Below, piece by piece: positions 39,901 through 48,010 of a DNA stretch of 64,000 nucleotides. A model generated the notes under the pieces. It searched no databases and was not told the origin of the DNA. It saw only the letters and a list, made by a program, of their open reading frames with translations. The first letter of the stretch is position 1, and every line of letters starts with the position of its first letter. The stretch comes from Tubulanus polymorphus. Lineage: Eukaryota > Nemertea > Palaeonemertea > Tubulaniformes > Tubulanidae. The translations under genes were made by a program, and so were the position numbers. The stretch is from NCBI RefSeq assembly GCF_964204645.1, contig NC_134029.1, forward strand, positions 17,812,450 through 17,876,449, read 5' to 3'.

Positions 39901-40695
39901 TGAATACTGTTAAACATCTCTCAATATTTCTGAAATCGTATTGATTAGAAATTGTATATACTGGTGTTCTAAAATTGTATCGTATTGTTATATTAAACAT
40001 ATTGAAAATCTGCATTCCATGTCTCGGTGATGGTCTATAAATCCAAACTGGATAAACTGATAAGTCAGTCTTCTAAATGATATCACATCATCGTTGTCAG
40101 TCTTAAAGGGTTTTCCTCGGTAAACAAAGGCGGCCATTGACCTAGAAAACTCCGGGAATCAGAAAAATCTAGAAAAAAATCAGATCAGGGAAAACTCAGG
40201 AAATCTTACAAAGTTTGCAAAGAAACCTGAAAAACTCTGGGAATTCGGATAATGCTTTAATTGACTACGTGTTTCTTTTATCAATACGTATTTCATGAAA
40301 AATGAATAAACTGTAACATTTTAAACCATGAAATTTCTCCATACACCTGCTGATGCTCTCAGGAATTTCTGTGTTTAAAGCATAGAAAATTCAGGAAAGA
40401 CGCAGGGAATTGTTAAATGGGGAAAAGTGGCCACGCTGCAAAGGAAAATGTATTTCTGACAATCATCAAACACTTGAGACTTTAATTGAAGTTCTTGTAC
40501 ATGTAATTCTAAATGCTGATATTTTGATATTTTTAGGATGCTCCAAATCCTTACCACCCGGACGAGGTTATATCATTACCTGTTTACTACAGCATGGAAC
40601 GCGACCATATAATCACTAGGATGGATGTACCATGTGGTGGAAACCAGAATCAGTGGCTGCAATCGGGCGCTGCTCTCTTCTTGAAGAGCCAATAA
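900..40695 (+). CDS. DYNC2H1: DYNC2H1, cytoplasmic dynein-2 heavy chain, last seven coding exons
   Basis: Dynein-2 heavy chain is the AAA+ motor for retrograde intraflagellar transport in cilia. Seven exons are readable: 900-981, 35924-36123, 36644-36865, 37367-37582, 38066-38265, 38628-38826 and 40537-40695 (TAA at 40693-40695). Together they are 1278 nt, exactly 426 codons with stop, and every junction has GT-AG with matching phase. They cover the end of AAA6, the AAA lid and the C-terminal domain. Diagnostic matches to the DYNC2H1 branch, not axonemal dyneins, include WTKFYEFS, AIYGGRVDN, SSQRIISQQVISQ, LWKKLNQ, SPILSF, QSLAALSKVIRG, ELFHPDTFLNALRQ and VPCGGNQNQW. The 5' part of this gene (about 4300 residues in vertebrates) lies outside the window. 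Introns are 34942, 520, 501, 483, 362 and 1710 bp; the first contains the macrosatellite. Confidence 0.95.
2223..7870. repeat. Three-unit higher-order repeat, two copies
   Basis: Landmark spacings run 923, 922, 979, 923, 922, 979. The 979-bp member carries a distinctive 3' version in which the short 'attagagtaaatg' stretch is replaced by about 70 bases containing gtttcattcacataatcaa (4258 and 7082, exactly 2824 bp apart). The two trimers share other private variants, so the whole 2.8-kb trimer was duplicated as a block. Confidence 0.85.
8060..30360. repeat. 83-bp internal duplication marking long satellite units
   Basis: Eight units of 1003-1006 bp contain a tandem copy of an 83-bp stretch (aaagatattgtgttgaattg ... 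tcaactattgatgaga), beginning near 8062, 10916, 11919, 14737, 17586, 21351, 26039 and 30279. The second copy has private changes (gtgctatag for gtgttatag; gaggacttc for gagtacttc), shared by nearly all eight, so the duplication arose once and spread with the array. Confidence 0.85.
14544..26851. repeat. Growing higher-order repeat: 3-, 4- then 5-unit blocks
   Basis: From one long (83-bp duplicated) unit to the next the landmark spacings are 1006-922-920, then 1006-918-922-920, then 1006-918-922-921-921. Shared private variants such as ctgcaggaatcc with gtgatcatgaac (15066, 17913, 21678) and tttcttaccagc (15419, 18267, 22033) show the blocks are copies of one another with one unit added each time. 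The last two 921-bp units (from 24004 and 24925) share tctgttccatg and gaacggaaat and look like a very recent single-unit duplication. Confidence 0.75.
33612..34960. repeat. Satellite segment copied from 26640-27985
   Basis: This block repeats 26640-27985 at a constant offset of 6973 bp, including a truncated 425-bp unit, the rare accggtagatcc variant and the tcaaaaaatctatattc junction. The 74-codon chance reading frame in both copies differs by one residue. Immediately to the left (about 32900-33577) the sequence matches 28250-28925 instead (gatatcag, gaggtaaaaaaa, agacatttagg), so a recombination junction lies at about 33577-33612. Confidence 0.8.
35441..35923. other. DYNC2H1: Unique intron tail before DYNC2H1 exon b
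   Basis: The satellite ends here and non-repeated AT-rich intron follows. A stretch at about 35565-35605 (ccttacattaaaacaatctc ... ctctttacagg) resembles the ends of common dispersed repeats, but I could not define an element. The acceptor (attttatctaaag) ends at 35923. Confidence 0.5.
35924..36123 (+). CDS. DYNC2H1: DYNC2H1 exon b
   Basis: It starts with GT that completes the glycine codon begun at 981, then encodes RNDVQWDFVHG, AIYGGRVDN and a stretch ending STHYR. It covers the dynein AAA lid region. It ends in phase 0 at AGG with donor gtaata at 36124. Confidence 0.93.
36217..36473. mobile_element. Decayed MITE with GGGGCGGATC-type termini
   Basis: The right end ctagatccgcccctg (36459-36473) is the inverted form of the CAGGGGCGGATC terminus seen intact at 41036; the left end gagtggatttagg (about 36220) is a decayed partner. 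The element lies wholly within the DYNC2H1 intron between exons b and c. I could not find an exact target duplication. Confidence 0.5.
36644..36865 (+). CDS. DYNC2H1: DYNC2H1 exon c
   Basis: A 74-codon, phase 0-0 exon with acceptor ttttcag and donor gtatag. It encodes DFLDVIEALPEYDQPAYFG, a RSSQRIISQQVISQ block and ends LWKKLNQ, all typical of the start of the dynein-2 C-terminal domain. Confidence 0.94.
36891..37067. repeat. Imperfect foldback repeat in DYNC2H1 intron
   Basis: Two arms of about 85 bp (36891-36975 and 36982-37067) are inverted copies: gttatggtccaggttttcta at the left end faces aaaaccttgatcgtaac at the right, and atactaggtcc faces ggtcctagtat. The loop is only a few bases. 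This is typical of a palindromic MITE; a folded transcript would form a long hairpin inside the intron. Confidence 0.7.
37367..37582 (+). CDS. DYNC2H1: DYNC2H1 exon d
   Basis: A 72-codon, phase 0-0 exon. The acceptor is tttttaaag and the donor is a consensus gtaagt. It encodes GSQLIQMKVAPP, SPILSF, RYNAIKLVQSVHQSLAALSK and ends LLSQE; the QSLAALSKVIRG core is a hallmark of the dynein C-terminal domain. Upstream in-frame codons before 37367 are intron. Confidence 0.93.
38066..38265 (+). CDS. DYNC2H1: DYNC2H1 exon e
   Basis: Acceptor ttattttag, donor gtgcgt. It encodes TPISWLNRWDGPEDPMHYL, then AEGTL-like and DLSELFHPDTFLNALRQ segments, and ends with AG of an arginine codon (phase 2) completed by G at 38628. 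Its reading frame is the one starting ACC CCG ATA, not the overlapping open frame at 38077. Confidence 0.93.
38628..38826 (+). CDS. DYNC2H1: DYNC2H1 exon f
   Basis: The first base completes AGG, then EMKLSMDSLKCVSSW, a LEGCTFDGSRLSENQ block, and AWISK at the end. The donor gttaga at 38827 is weaker than the others, but the next exon continues the protein in the correct phase (0). Confidence 0.92.
38885..38985. mobile_element. Possible LINE 3' tail fragment
   Basis: The stretch beginning ataataataactttatttt resembles the 'simple repeat then TTTATT' signature of minus-strand LINE 3' ends seen at 48655 and 59143. No coding part is attached, so this is only a weak assignment. Confidence 0.25.
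39099..39352. mobile_element. Small inverted-repeat element in DYNC2H1 intron
   Basis: The ends ggtaccttgtttccccgc (39099-39116) and gagtggagaaacaaggtatc (about 39331-39350) are inverted copies, and both sides carry a ggccgggtca motif. No coding capacity; best read as a MITE of about 250 bp. Confidence 0.5.
39500..40440. other. Repeat-like DNA in the last DYNC2H1 intron
   Basis: At 39530-39600 short degenerate repeats of a 'aaaagggcattttgaaat' type occur, followed by A-runs near 39770-39790. At 40140-40440 there is a series of 'gaaaactc(c/a)ggga' motifs (for example 40144, 40189, 40226) typical of dispersed repeats in invertebrates. No coding exon is visible between 38827 and 40536. Confidence 0.4.
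40537..40695 (+). CDS. DYNC2H1: DYNC2H1 terminal coding exon
   Basis: Acceptor tatttttag. Encodes DAPNPYHPDEVISLPVYYS, then RMDVPCGGNQNQW and ends ALFLKSQ followed by TAA at 40693-40695. The proline-aspartate and CGGNQ motifs and the short LFLKxQ end are the usual C-terminus of DYNC2H1. Confidence 0.95.
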   Translation, partial: DAPNPYHPDEVISLPVYYSMERDHIITRMDVPCGGNQNQWLQSGAALFLKSQ

Positions 40696-41035
40696 TCTGA
40701 GAAAGCGATCTCCGTTTAAAATCATTGACTCCAGAAGAAATGTTCGTGTTTTTGTTGTGATGCTTTTTCTTGTTTTTATTGTTGTAGTGTGAACCCCATT
40801 GTTCAATAAGATAGAAAAAATTCATTGATATTTCATGTGGAATCTTGTCGACCCCATTGACTTCAAATAGTACGTACAAAACAAAAATGTATCTTTATTT
40901 TCAGCATTATGTAGATAGGAACAACTGGATTATTTTGCCCCCCTCCCCCTCCCCTCATAGGTGGATGCTTATGTTCTTTTTTGCATGGTTCGTACCTGTT
41001 ATTGGATAAAAATCAATTTATTCACATATTATTTT
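40696..41035 (+). other. DYNC2H1: Probable DYNC2H1 3' untranslated region
   Basis: Non-coding sequence directly after the stop codon. No AATAAA or ATTAAA is present here; the nearest downstream AATAAA hexamers are at 41473-41478 and 41788-41793, which would place the MITE at 41036 inside the 3' UTR. The real transcript end cannot be set from sequence. Confidence 0.4.
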
Positions 41036-41326
41036 CAGGGGCGGATCCAGCCTACCGCTACTACTGCTTGAGCATGCTCACGATTGTAGAAGTGCCTTTC
41101 TATTTTTCAAGTTCTGAAAGAAGTAATTGAAAATGGCCAATTTGAATAATCGAAAATTGGTAAACTTCTTATTTTTCAAAATGTCATATTTTGTGGATGC
41201 AGAGGAGTTGATGCAATAATTAACTCAGATTGCATCTCAGAGCCCTGAAAATTCAAAATTTTCTGTGATATAGGTGCCGTTCCACAGCTGAGCAGTACTC
41301 AAAAACCTTGGTTAGATCCGCCCCTG
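41036..41326. mobile_element. 291-bp MITE with CAGGGGCGGATC termini
   Basis: The left terminus CAGGGGCGGATCCAG (41036-41050) and the right terminus gttagatccgcccctg (41311-41326) are inverted repeats with one mismatch in the first 14 bases. The flanks are attatttt and atttattt, which could be a decayed 8-bp target duplication as in hAT elements, but this is not exact. No coding capacity. Confidence 0.7.
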
Positions 41327-41472
41327 ATTTATTTTCATTCATAATCCAGCTAAAATATATATATAAAATATCCAGCTTTTGATATATATAGTACACACGC
41401 TTGTACTGAAATACATGTATACATTATGTCGATATTTGATTTGTGGCATATATACAGTTTGTTAATTAAACC

Positions 41473-41478
41473 AATAAA
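41473..41478 (+). terminator. Candidate polyadenylation hexamer AATAAA
   Basis: First AATAAA downstream of the DYNC2H1 stop codon; a second lies at 41788-41793. Either could serve the gene. AT-rich sequence produces such hexamers by chance, so support is weak. Confidence 0.3.
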
Positions 41479-41793
41479 ATAAGAATGAATCTAAAGAGAA
41501 AATTTAAGAAAACGTGCCATGCCACTAGGTGTAGAACCAAGAAGATGCGATCCATATCAAGTCCAATTATTTGTGAAAATTTAGTTGTTTTATTGATAGA
41601 AAGACACTTCGTTCAGATTTTTTTGCTACAGTTTTGATATAAGGCCTACATCTATATATGTGTGAAGATTCGAGAGAATATTAGTGAAATACACGATTAA
41701 AATCAGCAATCCGTCCGATATACACTTTGTTAGTTGTTTACAGTACCGGTAAAAATATTATATGTAGTGTTAGTATTTTCAATATCAAATAAA

Positions 41794-43482
41794 AACTGAA
41801 TTAAAATACGTGTCTTGTTTCAGCGGTTTCTGTTGCCTGGTCCATCTACTACTTTCTATCATTAGGTCGTTTCTTCTGCAGCGGAATTTACTAAAAGCAT
41901 TACTTAGGGTCATTTACCCCTTCGTAATGCGGGTATTCTTCAATTGAAATAGACAGTCGCTTGTGTATTAAAACCGACCCCATCACTGTTTCATTAATCG
42001 AGTTACTTCGTTGCTTTTTCCTCTCTGTTTTGTAGGGCGAGTTAGTTTTAGTTTAATTGGTTCACGTTCTCAACGAATTAATTCGTTGCTGTTGTCATTT
42101 GGTTCAAAGTAGAAATTTAAGGGCGACGTTACCTATGGTTTCATTCAGCCAGCTTGGCTACATACAGGTGGTAAAAGAGGACAACCCAACTGTCTTATGG
42201 GCCGGCTGCCTGTCAGTGTGTAGCCTATTCGATTCCTTGTCCGCCCCCTGGTCGCCAAATTATTTCACAGGGCCTGATTCAGGGTTTCTTAAAGGAGGTG
42301 CTCTGGTGATCGTTTCTGAGAAAATTTTGCTAAATTAATAGTCTAACTTTCTTCAGATTGTTTGGGCACTGCTTGATCATTCATATGACCTACTATGTTT
42401 AAACTGTACCTACGTATGAAATCTAGCATTGAAAAGCTGAAACGATGTGAAAGATATTTTCCAAGGAAGGGTTGCTCTAGCCCCCAAAGCACTGAATCCA
42501 CCCCAGTATCAAAATACCTCGCTTAATTCGTATCTCTTGGGACCGTGGTTTTTTCTATGAATTAGACATTGTACTACTGTAATTCGTATTGAACGCAACG
42601 ATTTATCTATTAATTCGTATATTATAAACTACAAATAAAAAACCGGCTATAAAACTGACATTGATCAAACGCCGCGTGCCACTGCCATTCATTGGTTAGA
42701 GATAAATGGCGGGAAAATACGTCGCGTGGCCGCGACACGCACAGTGCCAATGACTGACGAATAAATGATAAGCTTGCCAATCACTGCCAGCAGGCGGAAC
42801 AATGGGATGATGGGATACGAATTACTCGTCGCATTTTCATCAATTGTTTTTAGAAAAGGGACCGTGGATACGGCTACGATTTACGAAGTACGATTTATCA
42901 ATCATCTATATGTTTATAAAAAATCAAATGCATCTCTAATCAAAGATAGCATCAGTGTTAGCGTACCAGAGAAAACAAAGCTCGAGATGTTCGATCAGCT
43001 TTATAAGTATTTTCGATCATCTGATCGCGGACGTATATTGCCTGTGAGTTTGCCGGCGGCATGGGTGCTAACCGAAATGAAACCCAACCCAGAATATCAG
43101 ATGCACATTCGGTAATGGGAGTTCCCACTATCTCCGTGACAACCAATTGTGTACAGTGGATGCATGTTTCAAATGCATTGTATCGGCACGTGTATGGTGG
43201 GATTGGTGATATATGCCAAAGATTACTCGTTCTCTGGCGCTGATTTTCATTATTTTCCACGCGTAAGCCTCACTTCAGCTCGAAATATAACGAAGGGGTC
43301 TTAAAGGAAATGTTTTACACTTCGACCCGAGATTTCGGTCCGATACACAATGGATGTTGAGCTGATCGAGGTAAATGTTCCTGATTGTGTAAAATAAACA
43401 TTCATATGTCGTGCTCACTCTGCATTCCTGAAAATGCACCCTTCCGCCGACCTGAAAATGCACCACGTACACAACATTAGTA
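41794..43482. other. Intergenic region, no gene recognised
   Basis: No frame resembles a known protein. The longest open stretch (42765-43115, 116 codons) begins at a non-ATG-supported position, has no recognisable domain, and has no splice partners I can match. Pieces such as taattcgtat (42525 and 42582) resemble the terminal sequences of pogo-like transposons, and gcctgattcaggg (42272) with actgaatccacc (42490) may be a MITE remnant. Confidence 0.4.
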
Positions 43483-43695
43483 ACGAAGTAACGAGTAGTA
43501 CTATTATAGGTTCACTATTTATCAGCTTATTAATTATTTATTTCGCTACTAATGAATTGAAGCTTCATCAAGTGAATGAGTCGGTAGTGGGATCCGACTG
43601 ATTCCTGATGAAGCTTCTATTCATTATAGTAGCGAAAGCTCGTGCGTCAAATGAATAGTTAACCTATATAGTACTACTCGTCTCGTTACTTATTT
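43483..43695. mobile_element. Foldback MITE
   Basis: Two inverted arms: agtaacgagtagtact (43488-43503) with tataggttcactattt on the left faces aatagttaacctata and agtactactcgt on the right (43655-43682), and gaagcttcatca faces tgatgaagcttc in the middle. Central inner arms also match (ttcgctactaatgaatt / attcattatagtagcgaa). The whole unit would fold into one hairpin of about 100-bp arms. No coding capacity. Confidence 0.65.
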
Positions 43696-43817
43696 TAAAC
43701 CAGGTTAACACGGCTACTCTACAAATATTCACGTACAACATAGCAAATGACCAACCATAGAATTTGAAAATGCACAAATTGTGCATGTTTTCTATAACTA
43801 TTTCCCGTTAGTTATCT

Positions 43818-43960
43818 TCTACTGTGGAACCTCGTTCATACGAATCTTGTGGACAAAATTGATATTGTCGTATAAAACTAGTTTCGTATCATCCAACTCC
43901 ATATTATACTACGGGTAGTTACGAAACAACTACAGAATTACAGTGTGCATGACTGTACAG
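43818..43960. mobile_element. Possible pogo/Tigger-like transposon end
   Basis: The sequence ctactgtggaacctcgttca followed by tacgaat and repeated cgtat motifs resembles the termini of pogo-superfamily elements. No transposase and no matching second terminus was identified. Confidence 0.35.
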
Positions 43961-44590
43961 TGTCACAGCTTGCGTGACACAGGAAAACACAGAAACACGC
44001 CGTAACTCGAAATTGATGCCGATATCATGATGAACAGTACAGGATCCAGTCCACAGCTGTGAGTTAAGAGTCTACTCTGAACTCTGGACCAGTTCAACAG
44101 TAATGTGAGTTATAGAGTTAACGTTCTGAGTTAGAATCAGTTATAATCCAATGAGTAATTTAACACTCGAGTTAAATGAACTGTGGAACATGCCCATACT
44201 TCTAAAATTATTATTTCTCCTATAGGATATCTTGAGTTCGGCATTCTACTACGATTGTGTAAATATAACATGTATTTGTTCGGGTTGAGTAAATTTATAT
44301 TTGGTGACTGTACCTCGCCCGGGGAAAGTTAGCAGCCCTTTATACAGTGTGCACTCTCAATTAATTGAATATTTGACGTATATATTCGAAATCTATTCTA
44401 ATATGGCAGACAATACCGTTAAGTTCTCAGACCGTTTACATTTCTAAATCCTGCGATTCTCGTGGTATACCAGGATCATTGTTGAGTCAGGTGAAATGTT
44501 TATGTTTACATTATTGTTAAACACATTATTTTCACATGTTAGTGAATGAAAATTTCGCTTTTATAGATTATTTGAAAATCCCATTTTCAG

Positions 44591-44788
44591 ATTCGCTTGC
44601 CGTGGTATATATGCAGACGGCTTTACGATGCACCATTGCTCTCCTTGCCACCACAGTTATGTTAAGCAGGCTTAAACGCTGGTAAAACCGTTAACCATCG
44701 ATGGTTTATGAGACTTATTACACCAGGGGCTAGGCTGTATGTAACGTCTACGGTGTGTGATGAAATACGCGAGACGCGAAAGGGTCAG
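44591..44788 (+). other. Candidate 5' non-coding exon upstream of the fucosyltransferase gene
   Basis: A segment bounded by ccattttcag and a strong donor (gggtcag followed by gtgagt). It has no long open frame. If real, it could be an untranslated exon of the GT11 gene 630 bp downstream, with an acceptor near 45352 (taccttag). This is inference from splice signals only. Confidence 0.25.
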
Positions 44789-45421
44789 GTGAGTCTATAG
44801 TACACTGCATAATGCATTGCTTAATTAACATTTATCTAATTTTCTACAAATTTGTATTCATCGTTAGGTAGATTGATAGAATCTGCGATTTGAAGACGCG
44901 AGAAAAAACGCCCGGATTTTATCTTATGTTGCTAAAACCATATTGTACTCCCGTTATATTCCACTAGTGCTCTACCAGCGACATTTCCTAAATGAATGTT
45001 TTGATCAAACAATGAATCGCTGTGGTCAGTCGTGTCGAATGTCCTGTTATCTTATCTCGACAAGTTTGAATTTGTGGCGGCTCGGCACAACTTGCTCAAC
45101 GTGTTGTATGTATATCATGCACCGATGGCCATTCGGTGACAGCTGGTCATAGCTCTATAGCGCCTATATAGTTCATAGCCAGTTGAATATAGACAATATA
45201 ATATACAGTAAAACGAGAAAGTAAATCAATTTCTACGTAGATTCCGAGTAAGAAATTCATCATCGTTCGTAAGCCGCATCGTCAAGAAAACGACAGGATT
45301 ATATCATTGGAGTAATGCGTATACGTATGTATCTATTCGTATCTATACCTTAGCGGTTATTACCCGTATACATTTCGTGTTGACTGGAAAGGGTTATCTT
45401 CGTGACATCCTTGCGACTAAA

Positions 45422-46450
45422 ATGCAGGGTAGAAGATGCAAAATTTCACCGCGCCTATATAGGAAAATCGTGGCCGCGATCCTAATTGTTTGCGCATTAT
45501 GTTTGGCGTTAGCGTTGTTGTTAGGAGGACTTCTAAACTCTCAAGACTATGACGCAGTCGCTAGCTATAAGAAATTAATACGTATTGATCGAAGTGGTTT
45601 CGATGAACCGACGTTAACTGCGTTATTCACTGGCCGACTCGGAAATGTAATGTTTCAATATGCGGCTTTATATTCAACGGCTGAAAAGTATTCGTTGTTA
45701 CCTGTTGTGCCCTCAAAATTTCAGCTGTCGTCGATTTTTGAAATCACATCTCCTTGTCAATCGGGTGTTTCGACTCACGAAGTATTCAGGGAGCGAGTAA
45801 ATTATACAGGACGATACGACAAAAAGATCAATTCATTTCATCTCAATCCTAGCCATAATTCGTATCATATCAAAGGATTTCTTCAGTCTTTTAAGTATTT
45901 CGAAAACTACTCGCATAAGATCCGCCGACAATTTACCTTCCGGAAACGAACGCGCCATAAAGCGAAAAACTTCATCGATGACAATGTTAGTAATTATTTG
46001 GAACGCATTGGAAGGCGCAATTCGTTTAAGAAGTTACAGTTAGTTGGAATACACGTTCGTAGAGGCGACAATCTGTCTGTTTTTAATATCGGATTCGGAT
46101 ACGTGGTTGCCGGTAAATATTATATTAAACGTGCCATGCAAAAGATGACGTCAATGTATAAGAATATTCTGTTTATAGTTGTGTCGGATGATATCGTTTG
46201 GTGCGAGGATAATATCAGATATTACAACAATACGATATTTTCCCGTGGCAACAGCGCGGCAGTTGATATGGCAATCTTATCTATGTGCAATCACGTGATT
46301 ATGACGACTGGTTCATTTGGCTGGTGGGCGTCGTGGCTCGCTAACGGTACCACGATTTATTACAAAGATTGGCCTCGTCCTGGCTCGAATCTATCGCTAG
46401 AAGTCGGACACGAAGATTACTTTCCACCGACCTGGATCGGACTGTCTTGA
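45422..46450 (+). CDS. GT11 alpha-1,2-fucosyltransferase-like protein
   Basis: Family GT11 enzymes transfer fucose from GDP-fucose to the 2-position of terminal galactose in the Golgi. The start is ATG 45422 with A at -3; the frame is open a little upstream (to 45377) but with no earlier ATG. The 342-residue product has a basic tail, a membrane anchor at residues 16-38 and a luminal domain. Family motifs are present: RLGNVMFQYAALY (72-84), the GDP-fucose-binding HVRRGD (211-216), VSDDIVWCEDN, and TTGSFGWWASW (295-305). Length matches FUT1/FUT2 (about 340-365). Six N-glycosylation sequons (such as NYT, NLS, NGT) fit a luminal protein. The coding region is intronless, common in this family. Acceptor and linkage are not proven by sequence. 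Confidence 0.93.
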   Translation: MQGRRCKISPRLYRKIVAAILIVCALCLALALLLGGLLNSQDYDAVASYKKLIRIDRSGFDEPTLTALFTGRLGNVMFQYAALYSTAEKYSLLPVVPSKFQLSSIFEITSPCQSGVSTHEVFRERVNYTGRYDKKINSFHLNPSHNSYHIKGFLQSFKYFENYSHKIRRQFTFRKRTRHKAKNFIDDNVSNYLERIGRRNSFKKLQLVGIHVRRGDNLSVFNIGFGYVVAGKYYIKRAMQKMTSMYKNILFIVVSDDIVWCEDNIRYYNNTIFSRGNSAAVDMAILSMCNHVIMTTGSFGWWASWLANGTTIYYKDWPRPGSNLSLEVGHEDYFPPTWIGLS

Positions 46451-47034
46451 CAGCGTCAATTCATCTTTAGAACTAAGATCAGTTCGAATATCCATGACAA
46501 AAATAGGGGAAAAAGAGAAAAAATTTTCATATTATTTGTTGATTGTCGACAATTTGATTACACGTAATTTTACAAATTCAATAGCGAATATATATTTTGT
46601 TTCAAAAATTTAGTTATGTAATAATGTATATAATCGAACTTATGTTATATGCCAGACGAACGAATCAGTATGAATAAAACCAAATTATTTTTACGTGGTG
46701 CTTGTCGGTGGATTCAAGAGTTAGACTCGGTCGGCCAATTTTCACTGACAGGTTTGGCTAGTGGTCCGTTTAGTTTGCGCTTTAAGATGAAAGTGATCAT
46801 GATACGAGTTGAAAAATCTCGCGAGGCGTGGGTTTTTACAAATCAGCTCATTACTTAATTCACGCTATTTCATTGGGTTTGCATGAAGAAAATATACTGT
46901 TTACATACTCCTGCACAATATCTTAACCGAAACTGCAACTTCTATTAACCACATTTTTATCGTTACAATATTTGATAATTTACTATGAATTTGTGAAGAG
47001 TTTGAAAAATTTGGGTATATACTTAACCTTTATT
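46451..47034 (+). other. Probable 3' UTR of the GT11 gene and spacer
   Basis: AT-rich sequence with no gene. An AATAAA hexamer at 46673-46678, about 220 bp after the stop, is a plausible poly(A) signal. A 69-codon open stretch at 46649 has no recognisable features. Confidence 0.4.
46673..46678 (+). terminator. Candidate polyadenylation hexamer of the GT11 gene
   Basis: AATAAA in tgaataaaac, about 220 bp after the fucosyltransferase stop codon, a usual distance for a short 3' UTR. Confidence 0.4.
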
Positions 47035-47095
47035 GTCAGTTAATAATAAACTTTTGACAAATAACATACAATTCAAAAGTTTATTATTAACTGAC
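47035..47095. repeat. Perfect 23-bp hairpin
   Basis: gtcagttaataataaac... (47035-47057) is the exact reverse complement of 47073-47095, with a 15-bp loop; weaker pairing extends outwards (tttatt / tataaa; gtatacttaa-like / ttaaagtatac). It lies about 585 bp downstream of the GT11 stop codon. Probably a small palindromic MITE. Confidence 0.8.
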
Positions 47096-47399
47096 TATAA
47101 AGTTTGCAGTTAAAGTATACATACAAATTGCAGATCTGAAAAGTAATTGCTCTCCGAAACATACACTATGCTTTAGCTGATTAGTCGCGGTTGTTGATAT
47201 CCCTTGTTTGGAGACAAACAAGGGATCGGTTTCCAAGAGATTAACCACGACTAAACAGGAATAAATCAAATAGCAAATAGGAAAAATATGAAATATATTT
47301 GTAGACTGGTGGGCGCTGAGCGGGAACCCGTCCGCCCATGAAATCGTGGGCGATGCAATAGACCACTGTAAAGGGTTTGCGGCCAGGCTTTGTGTTGGC
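47096..47399. other. Spacer, no gene recognised
   Basis: A repeat-like stretch with a 9-bp hairpin (tcccttgtttggagacaaacaaggga, about 47200-47226). The minus-strand open frame running through it into the next hairpin is a by-product of the inverted repeat and shows no domain. Confidence 0.4.
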
Positions 47400-47575
47400 G
47401 TGAGCTCCAGCGGGCGGCAATCAAAACCTGGCGAGCGAGTGTCGTGCGACCGGGAGGGGGGAGACCCGAAATAGCTGCGGGAGCGGTCGTTGTTCTTGTT
47501 CGAGTAGTACGTCCCCTCCTCCCGGTCGCACGACACTCGCTCGCCAGGTTTTGATTGCCGCCCGCTGGAGCTCAC
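47400..47575. repeat. Perfect 58-bp inverted repeat with 60-bp spacer
   Basis: 47400-47457 is the exact reverse complement of 47518-47575. The arms are GC-rich (gcgagcgagtgtcgtgcgac) in contrast to the AT-rich surroundings. No target duplication or coding sequence was found. Such an identity means either very recent origin or continual arm-to-arm conversion. Confidence 0.9.
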
Positions 47576-48010
47576 GGCGATGTGGAAACCCGAGACCAGA
47601 AATTAACTACAATCTCAACGCGGTGATACGATTCAAGAAGTATATTAAATGTATTTACAAGCTACTACGGACATTATATTACCTAGCCGCGTGTTGCGCT
47701 GCCTCTGCTCTCGTTCCGTCCGATGTTGCTCCCAATGTCTCTCCCGCTCTCTAGAGTTCGGTTTGTACACTGTATTTATTCTATAAGTTTATTATCGCTA
47801 AAAAAAGAAAAACTTAAAGCTTTTAATTATTCCATAATACTAGATAGCAAATATTCAATAGCAGAAAGTGATACGTAATTAAATTGATCAAAATTTCTAT
47901 GTCACAACACGAGGATGAATTAATTGTACGGGACGATGTTCTGATTATGCGGTTCTGTATCGATTCAGTTAAAGCTACGAGCATTCGATCATTTGAGATG
48001 ATTGCTCGTA
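47576..48010. other. Spacer, no gene recognised
   Basis: Moderately GC-rich to 47755, then AT-rich. Open frames on both strands are short and have no recognisable similarity. Confidence 0.4.

Noticed and set aside
41036-41326. An exon or RNA gene downstream of DYNC2H1
   Set aside because: Inverted CAGGGGCGGATC termini mark it as a MITE.
42765-43115. 116-codon open frame as a gene
   Set aside because: No recognisable domain, no convincing start, no splice partners, and the area looks like transposon remnants.
47087-47575. 162-codon minus-strand open frame
   Set aside because: It runs through two inverted repeats and has no domain; explained by the hairpin arms.
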